Both the position numbers and the translations under genes were made by a program. 64,000 nucleotides of DNA from Tenrec ecaudatus (taxonomy: Eukaryota; Chordata; Mammalia; Afrosoricida; Tenrecidae): the NCBI RefSeq assembly GCF_050624435.1, contig NC_134530.1, forward strand, positions 142,640,721 through 142,704,720. The letters run 5' to 3'. This document shows positions 12,240 through 22,995 of this stretch, in pieces. The notes under the pieces were generated by a model that was not told the origin of the DNA, did no database searches, and saw only the letters and a list, made by a program, of their open reading frames with translations. The number at the start of each line of letters is the position of its first letter. Within the stretch, counting starts at the first letter, position 1.

Positions 12240-12645
12240 CATCTTTTAAAGACCCATGATGCCATACTCAAAACAAAAAAACTAAAAAGCTCTAAAGACA
12301 CTTCTTACAAATTTGACATTAAAATTTAATTGAAGCCAAACTTGTCTTAAATTGATATGAGGTTAATTTTAGTAAATTAATTGTCTAATTTCCTGTTAAT
12401 ATTCATATGTTTCACTGTAAAAATATTTGTATGCCTAATTACACAATGATGTCCCAGACTGCACACAGCATGTATGCACTGTATGACATCTTTAAAGTCC
12501 AAATTCTACATCTGAAAGCATGGATGACACCGAAAACTTCAAATAAGGGATTGCAACTCTGTAGTAGACCCTTGATTACTGTACCAACTTGCAATTTTAA
12601 AAATTGATTTTGGATATTTGATTTAAACCACATTCACTTTCATCA
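12240..12645. other. Intron stretch, nothing recognised
   Basis: AT-rich single-copy-looking DNA. The only frames are short chance openings on both strands. Confidence 0.4.
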
Positions 12646-12649
12646 GACC

Positions 12650-12834
12650 AATTACAGCTCATGACTACCCTGCAGGACAGGGTAGAACTAGGGGTGGGGG
12701 AGCATTGTCAAGACTATAATTCTTTTTAAGTAGAAAGCCTCCTCTTTCTCCTGCGGAGTAGTGGTGGTTTCAAACTGCTGACCTTGAGGATCACAGGCCA
12801 ATGCATAACCACTACAGCCACTAGGGCTCCTGAA
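12650..12834 (-). mobile_element. AfroSINE-type SINE, antisense
   Basis: In reverse complement the 5' end is 'aggagccctagtggctgtag' followed by 'tggttatgcattgg', 'ggtcagcagtttgaaaccac', 'cgcaggagaaagaggaggc' and 'accctgtcctgcagggta', the ordered SINE landmarks. Confidence 0.75.
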
Positions 12835-12877
12835 GATCTGATTTAGGAGTATGAAAATACCAGCCAATCAATATATG

Positions 12878-12975
12878 ACATTTTAAAAACTACCATACTT
12901 AAAATACAGCATTTTAAAACTAACGTATTTTAAATACAGCATTTTTAAAACTAACATACTTAAAATACAGCATTA
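12878..12975. repeat. About three tandem copies of a roughly 32-bp AT-rich unit
   Basis: The unit 'acttaaaatacagcatttt' followed by 'aaaactaacat' repeats three times with a few substitutions and small A-run length changes. It looks like a local slippage-born minisatellite. Confidence 0.7.
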
Positions 12976-13214
12976 ACCCTTTGCATAGAGCCATATGCCA
13001 TGTCAAATAGCTCAAATCCCTTACATTATTTTACTTGCACCTATTACACATTTCACTCACACATTCAGGGAAAATTTCTTTTTTTAAAAACTCCAAACTC
13101 ACTGCTATCTAGTTAAGTACTGCATATTTCTCTAGCTCTAGCACACACAGATCTAATCATAGATTCCTTAAATCCAAAAATTCTTTAATTCCTCTCAAAT
13201 AGTTGAAGATATAC

Positions 13215-14535
13215 AATCATTGGAAATATGAGAGCAATGTTATACATACAAAAGATTCAACTTCAATATATCCTAGGTGAAACATGGTTGACCATGCTGA
13301 GAATGACAAATTCAAGAGGAATGGTGTCACATTAATCATTAAAAAGGACATTTCAAGATGTATCATGAACTACAATGCTATTTGTGATAGGATAAAATCT
13401 ATCTACATACAAAGAAATTCAGTCAATATAACAATTATTCAAATTTATGCACTAACCACTAAAATCAGTGACAGAGAAATTGGAGAATTTTACTAATGCT
13501 TTCAGTCTGAAGTTGATCAAGCATACACTTATGAGACATTGATAATTATTAGTGATTGGAATGCAAAAGTTGGAAAGTAAGACAAAGAACAGTAGTTGGA
13601 AATGTGGACCAGGTGCTCTTCCAACAGTAGTTAGAAAATATGAAACTAGAGATCATATAATAGAATTTTGCAAGACCAGTGACTTCATCGCAAATAGCTT
13701 TGTTTGATGAATCAACAGGCAACTCTACATATGGACTTCTCCAGGTGGAATACACAGAAATCAAATTTACTACATCTGTGAGAACAGATGCCAGGAGCCA
13801 ACCATGGAGCAGATCATCAATGGCTTATATTTAAGTTCAGGTTGAAGCTGAAGAACAAGAGCCAAAATTACAACCTTGAGTACTCTGAAACTTGTTCTTA
13901 GTCCTACGGCAGCCAATCAAATGGCAAAAACAATCAAGTTAAAGAGCCAAAGTGAAATTTTCAAAGGGAAGCTGAAGAAGACAAAGTATTAGAATGGAAT
14001 GTGAAAGACCTAGTTAGAAAGCCAAAGTGGGAGAACAAGCTCAGCACACCTTAAACTGAAAATACTCAAGGAAAAACTCAAGCCTCAGGTTGCACTATTG
14101 AAAGATTATCTGAGAAAATATTAATATCAAAAGAAGATGGAAAGAATACACAGAGTCACTGTGCCAGAAAGAACCGGTCGACAGTCAGCCATTTCAAGAC
14201 GTAGCAAATGATCAAGAACCAACAGTACTGAAGGCAAAGGGGAAGATTCACGGAAGGCAATATCCAGCAGCAAGGCTCCAGAAATTGACAGATTACTCAC
14301 TGAAATGTTTCAACAAGCGGACAAAGCCCTCACTCATCTATGCCAAGAAATATGAAGGACAACGACAGTCGCAACAGTACATTGTCAGGGCACAGTCAGA
14401 GTAAGACTGACACAGTGATTGAACAATGGCTCAGACACGGCAGTGTTTGTGAAGATAGTGCAAGACTGGGCAATGTTTTACTCTGTTAGACACAGGGTTC
14501 CTAGAACCAACTCAAAGCATCTAACAACTGTAACA
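13215..14535 (+). mobile_element. RTE/BovB-type LINE with internal deletion
   Basis: The 5' endonuclease part (13284-13800) matches the copy at 5990. The RT start (14145-14360, 'cagagtcactgtgccagaaa' and 'aaggctccagaaattgaca') is followed directly by the 3' end block (14395-14535, 'gaagatagtgcaagactggg', 'accaactcaaagcatctaac'). Most of the RT is deleted. A 70-codon endonuclease frame survives at 13284-13496. Confidence 0.8.
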
Positions 14536-14556
14536 ACCTCCACTGCTACCTTCGTG

Positions 14557-14937
14557 ACCATTGTGTAAATCTGGGTAGACTAGAAAAACAAATCCAGGGA
14601 GACGCTCATGTGTATATAGGAAAGAACTTTACATACAAAAGCAATTGATATTGAGAAAACATCCCAACCTAGCGCAGATCAAGTCCATAAGTCCAATATT
14701 AGCCCATATGTCTGATACCAATCTATAAAGTCCTCTTCAGACTCACGAAACACACTCAATGATGCTGAATACAGGAAGATCACAGGCCAGTGGGTGGGAA
14801 GTCTTGTGGCTCCAGTGGCATTGTAAGCATCTCAGTTCTGGCAGGGGTCTCCATATGACTCCGCCAGCTCAGGACCCTAGCCTCCAAATGAGGTCATCAA
14901 GCTGTCATCTGATTGACAGGCTAACCTCCACCCCTTC
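14557..14937 (-). repeat. LTR-like interspersed repeat, antisense copy
   Basis: It starts 'gggtagactagaaaaacaaa', the reverse of the 'tctctagtctacc' end at 45840, and runs back through 'cagacatatgggct', 'gaagaggacttt', 'gatcttcctg' and 'tgcttacaatg' type landmarks in reverse order. It is the same family as 1-258 and 45137-45850. Confidence 0.6.
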
Positions 14938-14944
14938 ACGCTCT

Positions 14945-15535
14945 CTTTTTTTTAATCATTTTATTGGGAGCTCATACAGTTCTTATCACATTACATACAT
15001 GCATACATTGTGTGAAGCACATTTGTACATTTGTTGCCATCATCATTTTCAAAGCATTTTATTTGTATTTGAGCCTTTGATATAGCTCATTTTCCCCCTC
15101 CATCTCCCACCCCCCCCTCCCTCACAAACCCTTGATAATTTATAATATATTATTATTATTTCATGTTTTACACTGACTGATGTCTCCCTTCACCCAATTT
15201 TCTGTTGTCCATCCCCCAGGGAGGGGGTTCTATGTAGATCATTATGATCAGTTCCCCCTTTGTCCCCTCACCTTCCCCTTACCCTCCTGGTGTCACCACT
15301 CTCATTATTGGTCCTGAGGAGTTTATCTGTTCTGTATTCCCTGTGTTTCCAGCTCTCATCTGTACCCATGTTCATTCTCTGGTCTAGCCAGATTTGTAAG
15401 TTAGAATTAGGATCATGATGGAGGTGGGGGCGGAGGGGAGGAAGCATTAAAGAACTAGAGAAAAGTTGTATGTTTCATCAGTGCTATACTGCACCCTGAC
15501 TGGCTTCTCTCTTCCTTGTGACCCTTCTGTACACC
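14945..15535 (-). mobile_element. L1 3' UTR, antisense, diverged subfamily
   Basis: After a T run it follows the L1 3' UTR order ('atcattttattgggagctca', 'cccttgataatttataat', 'tctgttgtccatcccccagg', 'ctggtctagccagatttgta'), but with more differences and variant blocks than 3868-5170 or 11553-12232. This suggests an older subfamily. Confidence 0.78.
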
Positions 15536-17038
15536 CCTTCATTCTTAATACTCAAATTGACAAAGGATTACGTAACTACCACAAGCATCCTTTGTAATTC
15601 CATTGTGTCAGATAATCAATTAAATCAGAATACCATTAATAAAAATGTAAGACGCCTATTATCTCTGATAAAGCTGCTAATCAATGTGTATAGGTCTTGT
15701 TAAGAGAAAATATGCTTTCTGAAACAAGACTGTCTCAAAGTCATATAGTGATCAGCAGTACAGTTCTTTCACTGTCTCCCTTGACTAATCAAGGCAGAGC
15801 ATAACTGCCCAGCCCAAGCTCTGCAGAAATACCATTCCGAGTGTCTGCCCTATTCCCTCTGACTTCATGTGTTTTCAAGGCCTGGGCTGGAAAGTGAACA
15901 AAACTCAGGAGCACCATAATTTAGGTTAAGGGAAATGTACCGCTTTTGTACTCAGAGGTTAAGCTTATGACATTCAGGTTATATACTTTGTTTAACCTAA
16001 AACTCCATCAGCAGAATCCTTTAAGTAGCTCTTCTGGTACACCTAGAATGTTTCAATTAACAAAACCTGAACTTCACACAACTTAAAAATTAGCATATAC
16101 ACTTATAAAACATAGTGCAAGTAAGTTCTAATTAGCCACATAGGAATACAGAGGTGGTACCTAAGTTTAAGTCTAGTCTCTAGGACTTAAGAGCTTGTAA
16201 CAGTAAAACAGAGTGGCCTCTCCTCTGCAGATTGGCATGGACATTCATTAAAGCACTCGGTCTAAAAGACTGGAAACGTCCTAGCAATGCGGGACTGACT
16301 AGAGGATTCAGAACTACAAATGAAATTATTTCAGCCAGCAAAAGTTACCTTTGTGAAGAATATTAAGTGAAATGAAAATAATTACAGTATAACATTAACA
16401 GGACAAAGTAGGAAACCAAACTATGCATATACTGTGGTTGGGATTCCATTTAAAGAGAAAGCAGGAAACAAACAGGAAAACCAAGAAGGAAAGGGAAATC
16501 CTAAAAGGAAATATAGAAATCTACTAAAATTATTGACATTTATCTCTAGATTTCAGGTTCAAGAGTAAATTTTACTTTCTTTCAGGAACTTTTCTGTGTT
16601 GTCTAATTTTCCTGCCACTAAAATATTTTTAAATTCCGTGAGAAAATAATACATGCCACTGTTAAAATTCCCGTGACACTTTCAGTTCACACATTGCAGA
16701 AGAAAGACCAAATCACTAGGTCAAGAAGCTCTAATTCTGCAGGACAGTGATTTTGACCAAAAATTATTTTAGTACGAAGGCAGCACCAAGTGCTTACCAA
16801 ACAGAGTGCACTGGAGAAATGGCTACGAAGATCAAAATGATAAACCTGACTCGAGCGGTTAAAACCTTGTCGGTTGCCACCCCCTCTGGTGCACTTTCAG
16901 CCTGATATGGTTTTCAACATTGTCTGTAATTTATTTTTGTTTGTTCAGTTTGGGATTTGTCTCGGATGTGTTATGGCATTGGGGTCACCCTCTTGAAATT
17001 TCGCAATGTATTTCTTCTGTTTTTCAGTGTATGAAAGC
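15536..17038. other. Intron 2 stretch with a possible ancient L1 fragment near 16265-16500
   Basis: Mostly unrecognised. At 16265-16460 the order 'gactggaaacgtcctagc', 'gaagaatattaagtgaaatg' and 'catatactgtggttgggatt' resembles the 3' ORF2 or tail region of old mammalian L1s. This is a weak call from pattern only. Confidence 0.35.
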
Positions 17039-17275
17039 CAGGGTTGATGAACCTGTAAGGAGAGCTGGTAGAATCAGGCTCTCTGGGGGAACAGTGAGCA
17101 GAGGTGGTGGGATGGTGAGGGAGTGGTAAAAAGGAGCTGATGCCAAGGAGCTCAGGAAGGAAAAGAATGCTTTGAAACGGACTGTGCAGCGACTGTACAG
17201 CACTGCTCGATGTGACTGAACTATGGGATGATACGGTACTGTGTCAATGCCCAAGAAAATGGTGTTGAAGAAAAA
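17039..17275 (+). mobile_element. Possible L1-type 3' UTR tail, divergent
   Basis: The wording 'gaggagctgatgccaagg' through 'gaatgctttgaaacggactg', 'cgactgtacagcactgc' and 'gaactatgggatga' parallels the young L1 tail (ctgataccaagggctcaag, tgttttgaaaatgatg) but is clearly different. It may be another L1 lineage or a SINE mobilised by one. Confidence 0.35.
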
Positions 17276-17453
17276 GGATATCGTACCTGCATAGAAATTA
17301 TAATACTAATAAATACAGTATCTGTGTTATTGTTATAATTTCTTCAATTACTGCTAGACAAGCATTAGAAATCGATGAGACTTTTGACAGTAAGACTAAC
17401 TTACAGGCTATTCTTGCTTATTGTGGATAAAAATATTAATAATGATAACACAC

Positions 17454-17580
17454 CATCATTATTTGTGTCCAGGCTTTTAAATGCCAGCTTCATGTTTTTC
17501 TCATGTTGTTGAAGGTATTGCACAAATTCTTCAAAGTCCAATTGTAAATCTTTGTTGATATCTGCAGCTTTGAAAAATGC
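17454..17580 (-). CDS. SLC25A24-like: Coding exon 2 of SCaMC/SLC25A24-like carrier (EF-hand 2 and start of EF-hand 3)
   Basis: The exon has 42 codons plus one base, from acceptor TTCTTGTAG to donor GTGTGT. EF-hand loop 2 reads [12 protein letters not shown]. The family form is DVNKDGKLDFEE, so the Gly at loop position 6 is Leu here, an unusual change that may weaken calcium binding. The segment KLAFKSLD that leads into EF-hand 3 is conserved, and DTNND begins the third loop, completed by the next exon. The first residues AFFKAAD replace IFTTGDV of SLC25A24. An unbroken frame with intact splice sites argues for a functional, though diverged, paralogue. Confidence 0.87.
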
Positions 17581-18118
17581 CTACAAGAAAAAAGGACGCC
17601 TTTAAGAAGACATATAGCAAAATAATCATGCTGCTACATTCACTAACGTTTGCATGTTTCACGCAAACGGATTATTATTTCCTTAGAGTCCATTACCCAA
17701 GTTTTACGTTACAGTTACATAGCTAAGTAGCTGTATTTTGGAATCTGTGCGCTACTAGAATTAATGCCATCACTCTTCTGTCCATGTTTCCTACTGCAGA
17801 GGCTTACCCACTGCCGTGCTGCTGGAAGCTTGCCACTGATATTTCAAATACCAACCAGGTCACCCAAGGTGAACAGTTTCCAGCAGCGCTTCCACACTAA
17901 GAACAGACTACAAAGAAAAATTGGGCTTTCTGCTCCTGAGGGATTAGCCACTGAAACCTTTCAGAAGAGTAGCTGAACATCATCAGATAATGTGCCTGGA
18001 GATGAGCTTTCAAAATACAACTGCAGAAGAGCTGCCTCTTCAAAATAGAGTTGACCTTAATGATGTGGGTGAAGCCTAGCATTGAGACCTTCACTTGCTG
18101 ATGGTGCATGATGTAAAG
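17581..18118. other. Intron 1 stretch, nothing recognised
   Basis: Nothing beyond chance frames. It borders exon 2 on its left and an RTE copy on its right. Confidence 0.4.
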
Positions 18119-18240
18119 CGAGGTAAACAGCTGCAAACATCCACTAGTACTCAGAATGTGGAATGTACAAAATGCGGATCTAGGCAAATTGGAAGCCATC
18201 AAAAATGGATTGAAACACACAAAGACCAACATCTTAGGCA

Positions 18241-18354
18241 TTGTTGTTGCTGTTGGGTGCTGTGGAGTCAGTTCCGACTCACGGCAACCCTGTGTACAAC
18301 AGAACGAAGCGCTGCCAGGTTTTGTGCCATCCTCACAATTGTTCATATGTTTGC
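18241..18354 (-). mobile_element. RTE 3'-end or RTE-derived SINE, antisense, nested in an RTE
   Basis: 'ttgttgttgctgttgggtgc', 'gtcagttccgactcacggca', 'tgtgtacaacagaacgaagc' and 'ccatcctcacaattgttc' are the reverse of the RTE 3' terminus. The host RTE reads 'cttaggcatt' before and 'cttaggtatt' after it, a likely 10-bp target-site duplication with one change. Confidence 0.72.
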
Positions 18355-18889
18355 ACCTTAGGTATTCATGGACTGAAATGGACTGGAATTGGGCATTTTG
18401 AATTAGACAATCGTATGGTCGACTATACCAGATTGACAAATTCAAGAGGAATGTTGTCACATTCAGCATCAAAATGAACATTTCAAGATCTACCTTGAAG
18501 TACAATATTATATATGACACCTACCAATATTATTGATACACCTACCAGGAAGTCCACTGAATGCAACTATTACTGAAATGTACTCATCTACCCCTAAAAC
18601 TAGTGAGAAAGAAGGAAGAATTCTACCAACTTCTTCAGCTGAAATTGATCAATCATGCGATCTGAGGCATTGGCAATTATTGGCAATTGCAATGAGAAAG
18701 CTGGAAACACCGGAAGGAATGGTAGCTGGGAAACACAGCCTTGGTGACAGAGGCGAAGCAGAGCTAAGATAAGATGGAATGTCATAGCCTCAATGATGGA
18801 CTCACTGATGGTCAGGCTGGTGCGGTACTGGACAACATTTCACTCTATTGTGCACACGCTGGTTATGAGCTGAAGTTACTCAATGGCAG

Positions 18890-19300
18890 CTGATAAGAGC
18901 ACCAAAGCTAACATGTAGCAAATGCTCAAAAGACGGTTGTTATGAACGTCAACAGCATTCTCTAGGCATCCCGCAATGTGAAGAAAAGTCCTTAGATATG
19001 GGAAGTAAACAAAAGAACAACTAGCATCACTTTGGGCACACGTGCCAGTGGTATTTAGCCAGGAAAATGTATAAGCCAGGAAAGTGTCTGGCAGGTGCCC
19101 AAGAAGAGTTATGACTCTCCAGGCCAATATTACCACAGGCAATGACCAAAGGTCATTCTTACACCTGGGAACTAAGGCATGCACCACCATCCCTCGGTCA
19201 AAGTCAGCTTCCTTCCTCGTTGTGATGACCGTCTCCCCCTGATCCTCGGACCCGAGAGAGCCTCTCTTCCTCCGTAGTTTCCCATGATTTGGCTTCTGCC
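18890..19300. other. Unrecognised block inside an RTE copy
   Basis: This 0.4-kb block interrupts RTE sequence and does not match anything else I could find in the window. A 161-codon minus frame (18876-19361) spans it but also runs into flanking RTE, so it is probably chance. It could be an LTR or an old repeat. Confidence 0.35.
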
Positions 19301-19620
19301 TACCTCTGTCTGTGTGCTGAGCACAAAACCTGAGAAGCCAGGCTACATAGAGAAGAATCAAGCATCAGGATTGGAGGAAGACTGATTAACTACCTGCAAT
19401 ATGAAAATGATACAACCTTGCGTGCTGAAAGTGAGGATCTAACATACTTGCTGATGAAATAAAAACTGCACCCTTCGGTATGAATTGCAAATCATTAAAA
19501 GAAAACTCAAATTCTCACAACTTGACCATTAGACAACATCAGAATAAATGAAGAAATGGTTGAAATTGTCAAGGATTGCATCACACAATCAATACTCATG
19601 GAAGCAGCAGTCAAAAAGGG

Positions 19621-19885
19621 CTAAGTAGAAAGAAACTGTTTTGAAAAAGATGATGGCAACATATGTGCAGATGTGTTTGGCACAATGGATATATGTATGG
19701 GTTGTGATAACAGCTGTAAGAGCCCCCAATAAAATAAAAACTGAAAAAAGAGGCATAGATCATGAGGGTGGAAGGGAGGGGGTAAGAGGAGCTTATTATA
19801 CCAAGGGCTCAAGTAGAAAATGCTTTGGAAAGGATGATGGCAACATATGTACAAATATGCTAAATACAATTGACGTATGGAATTA
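19621..19885 (+). mobile_element. Two head-to-tail L1 3' tails
   Basis: Two copies of the L1 end follow one another: 19621-19745 ends 'agcccccaataaaataaaaa', and 19746-19885 repeats 'aagggctcaagtagaaaatg' and 'gatggcaacatatgtac' then breaks off before the polyadenylation signal. They lie inside the RTE at 18120-20020. Confidence 0.75.
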
Positions 19886-20020
19886 AAAAGAAAAGAAATC
19901 AAACAACATATTGCATTGGACAAATCTGCATAAGATCTCCTTGAAGTGTTGAAAAACAAGGATGTCGCCTTGAGACCTAAGCTGTGCCTGACCCAAACCA
20001 GGGTATGTCCAATCACCTCA

Positions 20021-20438
20021 TGTAGAATTATACTGTCATTCCAAATAATTATGGATCTTATTATTCAACTTTATAATTGCATTAAACATACCTGAAGTAG
20101 ACAATGAATACCATATCAGAGATTCAAAGCATTTCCCATCAAGGAACCCACAATGTGTGAACTACTAACTAAAAGAGGTGAAATTCTAGCATCTCCCATA
20201 CCATGATACTTTAAGACTTTACCATGTGAAGTAAGTGTGCATGTTCAGAGGTCACTTAGATTTATCTTTTCATAAAATGATAAGCATAATTTTTTAAAAC
20301 ACACTTTATAGATGTTTGAAGCAGACTCCTACTTCAAAGACACAGTCCATTTCTTGTTCATCTTTGTGCCATTAATACCTACCAGAAATCATAGTGTAAT
20401 TTCTTTCAAAAACCTACAGCACCATTATAGAGTAGAAC
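20021..20438. other. Intron 1 stretch, nothing recognised
   Basis: AT-rich, no frames or repeats that I can name. Confidence 0.4.
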
Positions 20439-20439
20439 A

Positions 20440-20568
20440 ATTCCCAAAGAATTAAGCTCCAAACTGTGTGGATACATCTTTCTCTTGTGGAGCCACTGTG
20501 AGGTCAGACTGCTGATCTTCCCATTAGCAGCCAACACTTAACCACAGTGCCCTGAGGGCTCCTTACTA
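20440..20568 (-). mobile_element. AfroSINE-type SINE, antisense, partial
   Basis: Reverse landmarks are 'ctcttgtggagccactgtga', 'gtcagactgctgatcttcc', 'attagcagccaacacttaac' and 'tgccctgagggctcct', i.e. the 5' half of the SINE. Confidence 0.7.
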
Positions 20569-20599
20569 AGTATCTGCTCAATATAAATACAACCTTGAG

Positions 20600-21350
20600 T
20601 GTATTCTACTCCTCCAGAACCGATACAGCGCATTCAATACAAATGACAAAAACCTGATGAGCTGTGGGAGGACATCAAGAGCATCATTCATGAAGAAAGC
20701 AAAAGGTCATTAAAACGACAAGAGAGAAAAGATCAAAGTGGATCCAAATGGATGACAAAAGAGACTGCAACTTGTTCTCAATCACAGAGCAGCTAAGGCA
20801 AATGGAAGACATGATGACATTAAAGAGCAGGAGAGAAAGTTTCAAAGGGCAGTTTTAGACGATAGAGTAAAAAAATATTATTGTGAAATGGGCACAATGC
20901 TAGAGTCACAAAACCAAAAAGAAAGAACATACTCAGCATATTTGGAACCGAAAGAACTAAAGAAAAATTTCAAGCCCTGAGGCACAATATTGGAAGATTC
21001 CATGGAGAAAATATTGAACAATATTTTGATGCAGTGTGCGTCAAAAGAAGATGGAAAGAATACACAGTCAATGTACCAAAAAGACCTAGTTGACAATCAA
21101 CCGTTTCAGAGGGTAGCATATTAGCAAGAAACAATAATAATGAAGGGAAACAGCCAAGTGGCACTGCAGGTATCAGCCAAAAACAAGGCTCCAGGAATGG
21201 ATGGAATGCCAACTGAAATATTTCAAACGCTGATGAAGTGCTGGAAGCACACACTCATCTATGCCAAGAAATTTGGAAGGGAGCTACTTAGCCAACTGAT
21301 TAGAAGAGATCCATATTTGTACCCAATCCAAAGAAAGGTGATATATTAAA
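20600..21350 (+). mobile_element. RTE/BovB-type LINE, copy 1 of a head-to-tail trio
   Basis: It runs from the inter-domain region ('acctgatgagctgtgggagg', 'catcattcatgaagaaagc') into early RT (21140-21320, 'aacaaggctccaggaatgga', KAPGMDGMP). It stops near 21350 where an earlier part of the element starts again. Confidence 0.78.
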
Positions 21351-22995
21351 CTAAAAGAACTCAAGAAAAAACTCAAACGCCAAGTTACAATATTGAAAAA
21401 GCTTATGGGAAAATACTGAAAGATATAGGGAGGATCAAGCAAAGATGGAAAGTATACACAGAGTCACTCTACAAAAAAGGAATAGTGCGCACTCCACTAC
21501 TTCAGGTGGTAGCATATGAACAAAACCCAATGGTGCTGAAGGAAGAAGTTCAAGCTGCACTGAAGGCATTGGCCAAAACCAAGTCTTCGGGAATTAACGG
21601 AATAGCAATTGAAATGGGTCATCAAGCTGATGAAGCACTGAAAGTACTCGCTCGGCTATGCCAGGAAATTTGGAAGACAGCTACTTGGCCAACAGACTGG
21701 AAGAGATTCATATTTTTACCCATTCCAAAGAACGGTGGACCCAACAGAATGCTCAGACTGCACAACTCGATCACTGATATCGCATGCCGGTGAAATTTTG
21801 CTTGATAGCATCCAACAACAGTTGTAGCAGTACATTGATAGGGAGTTGCCAGAGGTCCAGGGAGGATTCAAAAGAGGACGTGGAACAAGGGATATCGTTG
21901 CAAATGTCAGATGGATTTTGGCCAAAGCAGAGAACAGCAGAAAGGTGTTTACTTGCGCCTCATTGACTAAGGCAAGGTATTGGGTTGTGTGAACCATAAT
22001 AAACTGTAGAAAACCTTGAGAATAGGAATTCCAGATCACTCCATTGTGCTTAGTTGGAACGTGCACATTGGTCAAGAGGCAGCTGTGAGAACAGAACAAG
22101 GGAATACTGCACAATTTGAAATCAGAAAAGGTGTTCATCAGGATTGTATCCTCTCACCATCCTTATTCAATCTGTTTGCTAAACAAATGAAGAAAATGTG
22201 GCATCAGGATTGGAGGAAGGCATACTAACATCTTGCAATATGAAAATGATGCAATCTTGTTAGTTGAAAGTGAGGCCTTGAAGCATTTGCTGATGGAGAC
22301 CAAAGATTGCAGCCTGAAATATGGATTATGACTCAATGTAAAGACGACCAAAATCTTCACAACTGGACCAATAGGTAACATCATGATAAACGGAGAAGAA
22401 GTTGAAGTTGTAAAGGATGTTGCATTGCTTGGATTCACAATTAATACTCATGAAAGCATAAGGCAAGAGATAAAAAGATGTGTCGCATTAGGTAAGTCTG
22501 TTGCATAAGGACCTCTTTAGAGTATTAAACAGCAAGGCTGTTACTTTGAGAACTGAGGAGCACCTAAGCCAAGCCATGGTATTTCCCCATTGCCTCGTAT
22601 ACATGTGGAAGGTGGACACTGAATAAAAATCGAAGAATGAATGTATTTAAATTGCAGTGCTGGAGAAGAAAATTGAAAGTGCCATGGACTGCTAAAAGGA
22701 CAAACCAATCTGTTCTGGAAGAAGAGAGATTCGTAGAGGCAAGGATGGCGAGACTTCATCTTACAAACTTTAGACATGTGAGGGGATAGAGTTGTTCCTG
22801 GAGGGGACATCATATTGGGTAATGTAGGGACAGAGAAGGAGAGGAAGGCCCTCAGTGAGATGGGCTGATATCATGACTGCAACAGTGGGCTCAGACACGG
22901 GAACAATTGTGAGGATGTTGCAGGACCAGGTAGTATTTTCTGTTGTGTTTAAAGTCATTTGGATCAGAACCAATTCAATGGTACATAACAACAAC
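21351..22995 (+). mobile_element. RTE/BovB-type LINE, copy 2 of a head-to-tail trio
   Basis: It restarts upstream of the RT and continues to the 3' end block (22650-22995). The frame 21485-21793 carries VQAALKALAKTKSSG and CQEIWKTATWPTDWKR then FLPIPKNGG, clear BovB-type RT motifs. Further RT text follows to about 22440. Stops and frameshifts break it. Confidence 0.82.

Larger units (their letters stand above)
18120..20020 (+). mobile_element. RTE/BovB-type LINE, mosaic of several insertions
   Basis: RTE sequence is seen in pieces: the 5' end and endonuclease (18140-18240 and 18355-18780), late RT (19302-19620) and 3' region (19880-20015). Between them lie an antisense RTE-3'/SINE insert (18241-18354), an unrecognised block (about 18890-19300) and two L1 tails (19621-19880). 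The order of pieces matches the full-length layout, so one old copy appears to have been hit repeatedly. Confidence 0.72.

Noticed and set aside
12878-12975. Regularly spaced repeats considered as a CRISPR-like array
   Set aside because: Units are directly adjacent with no unique spacers and the genome is mammalian; this is a minisatellite.
17897-18520. 207-codon minus frame
   Set aside because: It is the antisense of an RTE copy and its nested insert, so it is chance.
18876-19361. 161-codon minus frame as a membrane protein gene
   Set aside because: It spans the junction of an unknown block with RTE sequence, has no splice context and no recognised domain.
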